This document shows, in pieces, positions 53,184 to 61,530 of a DNA stretch of 64,000 nt (position 1 is its first letter; the number at the start of each line of letters is the position of its first letter). Made by a program: the position numbers and the translations under genes. This DNA comes from Prostheceraeus crozeri (lineage: Eukaryota > Platyhelminthes > Polycladida > Euryleptidae). The notes below the pieces were generated by a model. It was not told the DNA's origin. It saw only the letters and a program-made list of their open reading frames with translations, and searched no databases. Location of the stretch: the NCBI GenBank assembly GCA_907163375.1, contig CAJQUW010014299.1:94530-158529 (forward strand), given 5' to 3'.

Positions 53184-54534
53184 CAGGGTGTCCGCGCAAA
53201 TTTGAATGAAAATTTCCAGGTGTTTTCCAAGATTTTCAGGTAAAATTCATTTTCCATATTTTCCAGGAAAATATACCAAAAAAGGGGGTCAAATTTGAAC
53301 GAAAATTTCCAGACTTTCTGCAAGGAAATTTTGCTCTAATCCACGCGTCAAATTTAAAAGAAAAAGTTCGGGAAAAATCTGTGTCTAAGGAGCTTATACA
53401 TACCATGAAATTAATATTATTGACGAAAAAAATTTGAAAAGTAGCGTGAAATTGGTTGAATTTATAAGGCGCAGGTAATTCCAAATAAAAAATACCAATA
53501 TATGCATCAGACGTCTACATTCTATTTCTAGAATAAAATGAAAATACCATCGATAGCAACAAATTTTAAGCTTGCGGATTGAGGAGAACAAAATAGAGAA
53601 AGAGTATAACAATCAATTATGAAAAATATAAGACTTAACCATGAAATGTATCAATTAACGGAATATCTGTAAAGTCCACTCTATAATAAAATGCAGCAAG
53701 GTAAACGTCAGAGCGTTGTCATTCAGAATAGATCATTTGAAGTGAAGCATTGCTGCGTGAATCCGTGGAAGGTGGAAGACCAAGAGCCAGAAACAGGAAC
53801 ATAATGGTTGATATGCTGCATATGCATGAGAGTAATCACAATCAGTTTAAGAGAATAATTGACCGAGGAAAGCTCATTGGCACACGACGTGTCGGGAATA
53901 ATATATCTGTATATTGAAAACCTACTTGAAATGTGTTTGAAAATATTCGATATTAGCCTCGGATCATTCGGAACAAGCCTGGTGCCTAAATGAAGTTTTT
54001 ATGTTCAGCACCATTTTGCGTCAGTAGATTCTGCCACACGGCAATCAAGTGTGTAATAGCATTAATCCTAGAATACGGCTCCTAGTTCCCCATTCCGCAC
54101 GACGTTAATAACGGAGTTTACGGCTCCTAGTTCTCCATACCACACGACGTTAATGAGGGAATTTACAACTTCTAGTTCACCATACCGCGCAGCGTTTGTG
54201 AGGGAATTCACAGTTACTAATTCACCATAATGTACAAAGACTACAGGATGTATGGAGTTCGACAACAGTTCATAGTTAACCATACCACGCAGCTCAGTGT
54301 CATTCATGTTGTATACGTTATGATAGGAGATTCCAGTCACCGAAATATCCTAAAAACAAAATAGTTGTAACAAATAAGTAGAGATATGAAGAGTAAAATC
54401 TTGAAAAAAAAGAAGACACTTCAACCATAGAGTAAGTATGACTTCAACAACTTGCAATTAGTGTTTTAATTAGTCTCAAAATTTCCAGGAGTTTTCCAGG
54501 ATTTCCAGGTTTTCCCGGGGGCGCGGACACCCTG
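53184..54534. mobile_element. Non-autonomous TIR element (CAGGGTGTCCGCGC ends)
   Basis: Terminal inverted repeats CAGGGTGTCCGCGC at 53184 and 54534, with subterminal copies of TTTCCAGG in both ends. 1.35 kb without a transposase. Ends starting CAGGG are common in hAT elements, but the flanks (ACTAAAAC left, TGTTTGTT right) are not an 8-bp duplication. The interior contains the tandem repeats at 54068-54230. Confidence 0.65.
54068..54230. repeat. Tandem repeat, about 44-46 bp unit
   Basis: Three to four imperfect copies of a unit containing CTCCTAGTTC(C/T)CCAT and CGACGTTAAT. They keep an open minus-strand frame with the repeated peptide YGELGAVNSVINVV, which is probably accidental. Confidence 0.6.
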
Positions 54535-56193
54535 TGTTTGTTTTGCATGAAACTTCACGGAATGACAAATACATCTGTTAATATGTATCACATGCAAAAC
54601 GGCCGAGCCCGCAATGACAACAGCTCAAAATGAACAAGACGTGATTTAAGAAGTGCGAGATTGTCAATAATGTTGTTATCGGTATCATGACAGCGACACG
54701 AGTTAGCGAGGGAAAGCGCTGGCGCATTGTTGCGTTAAGAGAAGACGCGAAATGGTCGTACGGAAAAAGAAGTGCGAGATATCATGACATTGACGAGTTA
54801 GTGAAAGAAAGCTGCCACTGGCGAGAAAAAAAATGCTCAAGTCATATTAAGCAATTTCTTATCAAAAAATAATATATACATGCAAATGTACAGTAAAACA
54901 GAAGCACAATTCACAAGTCAATACTTTGTTGCCCCTCCACCTGCCGAGATGACGTTGTCGCATCTTGATCGCATAGAGCGAATGAGTCTTTGAACTCGAA
55001 ATTGTGGGATGCCATCCCATTCCTCCATTATGGCAGGTATCAGATCCGCTTGCGTCTGTATTCCGCGGCGGACAATCGCTCTGCCAAGTTGATCCCACAT
55101 CTGCTCGATCGGGTTCAAGTCGGGACTCCTGCTTGGCCACTGCATGTGGGTGTATTCCATGTGCTCTTCATGGAAAGTGTTGACAAGAGTGCATCGATGT
55201 GGAGGGGCGTTGTCGTCCTGCAGCAAAAATCCTGGCCCGATGCGACTGTCAAGACCGAAGGGAATTGCGACTGTTTGTAAAATCTGGTCCCGGTACTGTT
55301 TACCATTCAGGGTTCCATCAACAACTGCCAGCGCAGATTTGTGGTTCCAGCTGATACCACCCCACACCATCATCGAACCACCAGCTCCTCCTCGTCTTTC
55401 GGTCCATTGAACAGCAGATTGTTCAGACAGTCTTTTTACTGGTAAACGCCGCACTCGGACCCTACCGTCTGTCCAGCGGACACAAAAACGGCTTTCGTCG
55501 GTGAAAACAACATGTCTCCATTGCTGGGATGCTGTCCAGGACCGATGTTGACGACACTAAAGTAACCGAGCAGCTTTGTGACTTTCTTGAAATCGAGGGA
55601 ACTTCAATGGACGATAGCTGTTGAGTCCCACATTTCGAAGGCGTCGGCAAATGGTCGATTGGGGATTGTCGCAGCCATTCACACTGTGCTCACGGAGTTC
55701 GCTTTGCAGTTGAGGCAACGTGACAAAAGGATTGCTCCTGACGGCCACAGTTGCACGCTCCGTGTCGTCCGAGTCCATTGCACGGGGTCGGCCGACCGTG
55801 GTCTGTCTTGAACTCCATCTGTCTCAAGAAATCGCATAACTTGATCTCTGACAGTAGATCTCGCAATGCCAAAGTGTCCTGCTATTTTTCCGTACGACCA
55901 TTTCGCGTCTTCTCTTAACGCAACAATGCGCCAGCGCTTTCCCTCGCTAACTCGTGTCGCTGTCATGATACCGATAACAACATTATTGACAATCTCGCAC
56001 TTCTTAAATCACGTCTTGTTCATTTTGAGCTGTTGTCATTGCGGGCTCGGCCGTTTTGCATGTGATACATATTAACAGATGTATTTGTCATTCCGTGAGG
56101 TTTCATGCAAAACAAACATGAACTTGCTTAGTACCCTAGAACAGTTGCAATATTGACATTTGTTCGGTGTACGGGAACTTTTGCAAGACCGTA
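54535..56193 (-). mobile_element. Tc1-like transposon copy 2, rearranged left end
   Basis: Same family as 14723-16339 in opposite orientation. The right end is intact (CGGTGTACGGGAACTTTTGC to 56193, then TA). The left end lacks the terminal repeat; it starts at TGTTTGTTTTGCATG directly after the CAGGG element. Here 54541-54768 is a plus-oriented copy of the 5' region including the transposase start, which joins at about 54769 to the normal 3' region in minus orientation. The copy thus carries an extra inverted duplicate of its own 5' part. Confidence 0.85.
54918..55966 (-). pseudogene. Tc1-like transposase, same lesions as copy 1
   Basis: The minus strand encodes the same protein as 14950-15998: VSEGKRWRIVALRE at the N-terminus (55679-55966), a frameshift at the same place, a stop at 55557-55559, then the catalytic part (54918-55454) with MMVWGGISW, LLQDDNAPPHR and SRSPDLNPIEQMWD. 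The catalytic 178-codon segments of both copies differ by a single residue (VRRL versus VKRL). Both copies are therefore recent, and neither could encode its own transposase. Confidence 0.9.
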
Positions 56194-56214
56194 TATGTTG
56201 AAGCGCGCGCGTTC

Positions 56215-56400
56215 AGTGTTAACAATACAAGTGTGAATGTCGGAGATCAAAGCAATTTCCTTCATTCCCGCCTGTTCACTCTTATCATTCAGAGAAGATA
56301 AAACATCGAAATGATAACTGTCTTGCTAATGAACGATTGTCAAATAGTTTAATATATGAAATGGGGCTCATTTTAATCGACATCATCTCCCGATCTTCAA
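56215..56400. repeat. Diverged direct repeat, left copy
   Basis: Contains GTTAACAATACAAG, GTCGGAGATCAAAGC, ATCATTCAGAGAAGATA and GAAATGGGGCTCATT, all found in the same order at 58745-58945. 56194-56517 otherwise holds nothing recognisable. Confidence 0.65.
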
Positions 56401-56592
56401 TATAACATCAGAATGAACTAATTTTGCAAGTTATGAAAAAAAGAATACATTCTTCACAGTAAATGAATATGATGATGTCCTTAGCTTGCGGTGTTTAACG
56501 TCCTACACAATAGAGTGATATAAATATTTTGGAAAGAGCCAAATTTTTTGATCGTAAAATATTTAATTATCGATAGCGATATATTTCAGCTG

Positions 56593-56618
56593 CCACCAGC
56601 AGCTATCTTCAGGCAACT
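56593..56618 (-). ncRNA. Hammerhead-like core in left inverted repeat
   Basis: Minus strand: CTGAAGA, T, the 6-bp stem AGCTGC/GCAGCT around TGGTG, GAAA. Same layout as in the 8215-8487 foldback with different stem bases, which suggests the structure rather than the sequence is kept. Exact ends are approximate. Confidence 0.4.
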
Positions 56619-56853
56619 ATAGAAGGAATATCGTTACAAGCAAAATTTAAAATTTACACTGATTCAACTGTTGGATAGGAAATAGAAAATAGAAGATTGA
56701 GATAGATGTAGAAGTGCAAGAGAGAGAAGGTAGTATCCGGTTACATAGTACCGATAGCAAAACTATGACCTGACTGAGGGGAGAGAAGAAGTATATAAAA
56801 GCAGTAGACACAGTATAAAAATGTGAAGTCAAATTTAGATGGATGGTAAGTAT

Positions 56854-57660
56854 TCAATGAAAAAGAAAATCACTGTAGCCATTCAGTTCAAATCGATCGT
56901 TAATTTCAGGTTTCATTTTCTTGATGTAATACGCTTCACGGAATCTGAGATTTGTGGCGTCCTTGTCGCTTGATATTATTGAAGTCGTTGCTATGTTAGA
57001 AAATGTGCTTTGATTATTGCATGATGGTATATGTTTGTAGACAGATGAAGATGTGTTGATGGAATGAATGTTCACGAATACGGATGTGGAGTGGTCTGAT
57101 AGTAAGTTACTACCTAGGTAGAATTTATTGCAGGTATTGCATGTTATTTTGTAGACTACGTTTTGTCGGTTACACATAGTTTTGTCTGTCATAGGACAAT
57201 TTCGAAGATTACATTGATGTTGATGTGGCGACTGTTTGAGAACATTTCGAAGGGTTTTCTTCTTTCTTGTTAGTCGGACTGCTATTTTTTCTTGATGGAA
57301 TATTCTTCGAATTTGTTTTTCAACTTTCTCTGAAATATATGGAAATGGGAAATATATGAAGTCATCGTTCTTTCTTTCATGTTGATTATCTTTTGATATT
57401 CTTCTTTTCGGTTTGCTGTTTGTCCACTGAATTATTGTTTCTGGATAATCATTGAGATGTAGGGTATTGTCAAAATAGCTCTTATGTTTGTTTTGTAATG
57501 CGATGTTTGAACAGCGTTCGTTTATTCGCTGTTTTTCATTTCTCACATAATTTAGTTTTAGTGTTTGAGGGATGTGCGATCTGTAATTCACGAAAATGTT
57601 CTTCTTTGCAGGTTTACAATAAAATTCAAATTCAGGAGGATTGTTGACTTTCAGTTTCAC
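56854..57660 (-). CDS. Penelope-like C-terminal region with GIY-YIG endonuclease
   Basis: An open frame of 268 codons. The first half is the linker between RT and endonuclease, containing FIYFPFPYISEKVEKQIRRI, a typical Penelope-type linker. The GIY-YIG domain follows: NCPMTDKTMCNRQNVVYKI, CNTCNKFYLGSN, and SSSVYKHIPSC. The conserved second part reads FYLG, and an expected Arg-rich helix after it looks altered. It continues the RT frame to the right across a frameshift at about 57700. Confidence 0.75.
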   Translation of the reverse strand: MKLKVNNPPEFEFYCKPAKKNIFVNYRSHIPQTLKLNYVRNEKQRINERCSNIALQNKHKSYFDNTLHLNDYPETIIQWTNSKPKRRISKDNQHERKNDDFIYFPFPYISEKVEKQIRRIFHQEKIAVRLTRKKKTLRNVLKQSPHQHQCNLRNCPMTDKTMCNRQNVVYKITCNTCNKFYLGSNLLSDHSTSVFVNIHSINTSSSVYKHIPSCNNQSTFSNIATTSIISSDKDATNLRFREAYYIKKMKPEINDRFELNGYSDFLFH

Positions 57661-57740
57661 ACAAAAGTCTAAAAGACATAGGCTGTTATTTTCTTAGTTG
57701 GGTAATTCTATTTCAAATTTGATGCTGTGATGTTGTGAGT

Positions 57741-58173
57741 TTAGATCATCGCTTGAGTTTTAACTTTGATAACAGCGAAGCAATCGTCAACGCATCTCAT
57801 AATGATAGGGACATCATACATCACTCTCATTTGTCTAACTGCAGTGGTTTCAATATTGTCCATGAAAATGATCGCCAAGATTCCAGAAAGGGATGATCCC
57901 ATAGGCAGACCCTTTGTCTGGAGATACACCTTTCCTTTGAAATGAAAGTATGTAGGCCTATTGCTTTCATGAAGTATGTAGAATCACATGCAGAAGTTGT
58001 TCGATTTGGCCAATTGTAATTCCTCTAATATTGGAAATTTTGCAATCTTCTAATTTTGTAATCAGAGCATGGATGGCGTCCTCGATAGGAATCGAGGTAT
58101 ACATACTAACAACATCAAAGCTGCACGGATAATGATTTTCTGCAAGATTGGTTTTCTTAATATGTTCTATCAA
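57741..58173 (-). pseudogene. Penelope-like RT, truncated
   Basis: The minus strand first encodes NHYPCSFDVVSMYTSIPIED (58173-57967, with the first catalytic Asp), then GLPMGSSLSGILAIIFMDNI and RCVDDCFAVIK (57929-57741, with the DD box). A frame change separates them. The N-terminal RT region is missing; the inverted repeat starts soon after 58173. Confidence 0.75.
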
Positions 58174-58354
58174 TTGAAAACCTGATTTTAAATTGGTAGG
58201 GATTTTGTCGATGCTACCTGCCCCATAGCTCTCTTATCTTCTCTCTCTTGCACTTCTACATCTATCTCAATCTTCTATTTTCTATTTCCTATCCAACAGT
58301 TGAATCAGTGTAAATTTTAAATTTTGCTTGTAACGATATTCCTTCTATAGTTGC

Positions 58355-58383
58355 CTGAAGATAGCTGCTGGTGGCAGCTGAAA
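58355..58383 (+). ncRNA. Hammerhead-like core in right inverted repeat
   Basis: Plus-strand mirror of the left motif: CTGAAGATAGCTGC, TGGTG, GCAGCTGAAA. The following TATCG-CTAT-CGATA hairpin could serve as stem III. Cleavage not tested. Exact ends are approximate. Confidence 0.4.
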
Positions 58384-58489
58384 TATATCGCTATCGATAA
58401 TTAAATATTTTACGATCAAAAAATTTGGCTCTTTCCAAAATATTTATATTTTAAATGTCTGGCCAAAATCTATTCAGAACAATAGAGTG

Positions 58490-59755
58490 AAATTTAACGC
58501 GAGTATCAGCAGTGAACTATTTGCGGTTGAAAGGATGAATTTAAGAATTTCAGCCACTTGACATCTCCGCACGTGCATTGAACTCCCAATTATGATTACT
58601 GTAATAGAGAACCTGAATTAACTCAACGAAATTTTAAAACAATCCCTATCATTTTGCTGGATTACGAGGAGGTCGAACTGTAGCGAAAATGTGGAATATG
58701 GAAATCTGCCAATTAGACGATCACTTCGAAAGAAAATTTGCACATGCGCGCGCGTTTGGCGTTAACAATACAAGGCTGGTTGTCGGAGATCAAAGCGATT
58801 ATCGTCTCTCCCGCCCGGCTGTTGACACTTATCATTCAGAGAAGATAGAACATCAAATATATATAAATCCTTGCTCATGAATAATTCGATGCATGAAATG
58901 GGGCTCATTCCAATCGGTATGATCTTCCGATGTAAATAAAAAATTGTAACATGTAAATAAAAAATGATGCATTATTGTAATTCCTATCTTGAACACTTTT
59001 GATCAAATCACTAGCAGTGCCAGATGTATTGATTAGGACTTTCTTCTTACTCTCTGAATTTCTTCTGTTATCTGAATTATTTCCGAATTACTTTCTAAAG
59101 CCTTTTGGAGAGAAAAATGTTTGTCAATTTATCGCCAATACATCTTGGTTCTTATCAGGCTACTGAGATAAAAAATTACAATTCGATTACTTATCAATTT
59201 TAAGCACACTATTTCATCACAATTTCATTATCATTCAAATTCATCAACGTTTGTGAATGTCAAGCAATTTGAAATGCGCTTGTAGGGATATTTTCAAAAA
59301 TGCGCTTGAGATCCTAAAATAGCAAACCCACGATTCAGTAAATTCAGTAGCTATGAAAATCACGGAATTTTTGCACCGCTGTATTACTTCATGCGCAAGC
59401 AATTAGTACCAATGATAATCTATTTTGTCGTCCTTAAGTGAAATTCATAAATGGGAATATTGGTTATCTAAATGTTGAAAATAACTATCCATTTATCAGG
59501 ACGTCTAGTGCAAAAGTGTAATGCACAAATAGACTGTGTCGCTTAAATTCCATTTTAGCGCAAGATTTATTCAGTTATGGAATAACTTTTATAATTGCAG
59601 TTTATGATTCGATATGTTTATTCAAATTAGAAAAATCACACGCCATCTTGAAGCCAATGCGCTCAACATTACCATGCTGTAAACATCACATTAGATATCC
59701 TTCAATATTGCCCTTAAATATTCAATCTAGCATCATCCCTTGCTAGGGAATTTGC
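58490..59755. other. Unassigned AT-rich sequence with a direct repeat
   Basis: Contains the right copy (58745-58945) of the repeat at 56215-56400. No gene, terminal repeat or RNA recognised in the remainder. Confidence 0.4.
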
Positions 59756-59764
59756 CAGATTTTG

Positions 59765-60092
59765 GACATAGCGCTAGGGTAGTGCTAGGCTAGCACTAGG
59801 ATAGTTACTATCTTTATTAATACGACAGCCTAGCGCTAGGTCTCAGACAGTGCTAGCCTAGCGCTACCCTCTTGCTACCTTTATTAATACGGAAGTTGCT
59901 GCTAGGCTAGCACTAGGATAGAGCTAGGGTAGCGCTAGGCTAGTGCTACCTTTATTAATACGGCCCCAGCGCTAGGTCTCAGACATAGTGCTAGCCTAGT
60001 GCTACCCTTTGCTACCTTTATTAATACGGAAGTTGTGGTAGGCTAGCACTAAGCTAGTGCTAGGCTAGTGCTATCTCTGTTAATACGGCCCC
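59765..60092. repeat. CTAG-rich foldback repeat block
   Basis: GCTAGGCTAGCACTAGG and its inverse CCTAGTGCTAGCCTAGC alternate, separated by copies of CTTTATTAATACGG that recur at about 80-bp intervals (59815, 59880, 59950, 60020). One edge reads GGGGCCGTATTAA on minus. The array interrupts a Tc1 transposase near 60092, so it is an insertion, possibly a nested MITE family. Confidence 0.65.
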
Positions 60093-60674
60093 AGCTGATA
60101 ACGGCCCACACCATTATGGAACCTCCGCCTCCTCTTGCTCTGTCACACCATTGTACTGCAGCCTGATTAGTCAGTCTCGTTCCTCGAAGCATACAGCATA
60201 TACGTACCCGAATTCTCCCATCAGTCGAACGTAAGCAAAAACGACTCTCATCACTAAAAACAACTTGCCGCCATTGATCCACAGACCATGGAAGATGCTG
60301 CTGAGTCCACTCTTGTCGGTCGACTTTGTGCCTTTCGGTCAGCAGCGGAAACCTAAGTGGACGATAGCTGTTGAGTCCACGAGCACGGAGGCGACGACAA
60401 ATCGTTGACTGCGAGACTGTCACAAGATTATTGAGGAGTTTTTTTTGAAGTTCAGGCAAGGTGGCGAATGGATTGCTTTCAACAATCGCGATGACATAAT
60501 CTGTCTCGCGAGGGGTCGTGCTGATCTCAACCTATCTTCAGCATATCGCTTCACCTGGTCTCGGACAGTAGGTCTTGCAATTCCAAAATGAGATGCAATT
60601 GCCCCATACGACCACCCTGAGTCCTCTTTTAGAGTGATGATTCTCCAACGCAATGATTCAGACACCCGAATCAT
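60092..60674 (-). pseudogene. Tc1-like transposase, third copy, interrupted
   Basis: Starts MIRVSESLRWRIITLKEDSG at ATG 60674, with GAIASHFGIARPTVRDQVKR. A frame change near 60440 leads to QSTICRRLRARGLNSYRP, FSDESRFCLRSTDGRIRVR (first Asp) and GGGGSIMVWAVISWG, where the CTAG-rich block begins and the catalytic C-terminus is lost. The flank ends with GTGCGGGAACTTTTGCAAGACC at 61048-61069, the same terminus as the 14.7-kb Tc1 family, so this is a diverged relative. Confidence 0.8.
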
Positions 60675-61074
60675 TTTTCAATTGAATGCGAAAATGGACA
60701 GCATTTAATGAAAAAAATAACTGATATGGTCATTTCACGTAAAAATTTGAATTCATGGCAATCGATATCTCCATTATTTCATCCCCATAATGTCATTATG
60801 CTTTCCATTAGAAAGATTTCATGGTAAGACGATGTCAAAGACATCGATCGATCGATATCATTGACTTTAATCGCTACTGAAATTGGTTCTGCCTTTTTTT
60901 AAACTGTTCTCAATATCAAAACTTTCGTATGGCTCTTAGAAATTATTTTATTTTAGTCTTATTCGTCTTTCCATGAAGTTTAACTGACACTGAACGCGAA
61001 CTTAAAACACAGTCTAGAGCAGCTGCTAGCTGTGATTTTCTCGAGGTGTGCGGGAACTTTTGCAAGACCGTATA
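60675..61074. other. Tc1 5' untranslated region and terminal repeat
   Basis: Non-coding part of the third Tc1 copy, ending at CCGTATA near 61074. A GATCGATCGATATC palindromic stretch lies near 60845. Confidence 0.5.
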
Positions 61075-61530
61075 TATGCCAGTAGCACAGGAGTGCTCAA
61101 CAACATAGAATTATCAAATGCTCATACACAATAAGAATTAAGAAAATATAGATATTCTGTCTTACAAGCAAGTTAATGCAACGGTTCCTGAAGATAATTT
61201 CTTAGAATTTCTTAGAATGTGAACAACAGATCCTTCAAGAATTTAAAACTCAAGCAATCCTTAAGGAACATCCTTCAAGAAATTTGAAGCTCAACCAATC
61301 CTTCAGGAAAATCCTCCAAGAAATTTTATTCTTGCAGGACCACTATCTTTCGTAAAGGAACCTAGAAATCCTGAAGAAAATAATCAGTCGGGAATGACAC
61401 GAATGGAAATGAATGGATTTGGATATTTCCATGAACTTTTGCATGGATTTCTATAGCATTTAGAAATCCATGACTATTGCCTAATACAGAGTGATCACAA
61501 AGTCGCGCAAGTGAAGAAAATATGACATAG
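61075..61530. other. Unassigned sequence with short repeats
   Basis: The words AATCCTT(A/C)AGGA and CCTTCAAGAAATTT repeat around 61220-61330 as short imperfect tandem units. No gene. Confidence 0.4.

Larger units (their letters stand above)
56518..58478 (-). mobile_element. Penelope-like element with inverted terminal repeats
   Basis: Inverted repeats of about 212 bp (56518-56729 and 58238-58449) bracket a truncated RT and a GIY-YIG domain on minus. An 11-bp direct repeat ACAATAGAGTG flanks the element (56507-56517 and 58479-58489), and a 29-nt tail (58450-58478) separates the right repeat from the duplication. Inverted pseudo-LTRs and a one-sided tail of 30-40 nt are known for Penelope elements. 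Each repeat has GGAAAGAGCC near the outer edge and a hammerhead-like core. The ORF lacks its N-terminal part. Confidence 0.8.

Noticed and set aside
54068-54340. Protein with tandem YGELGAVNSVINVV repeats
   Set aside because: The frame follows from DNA tandem repeats in a non-coding TIR element; no start context or homologue recognised.
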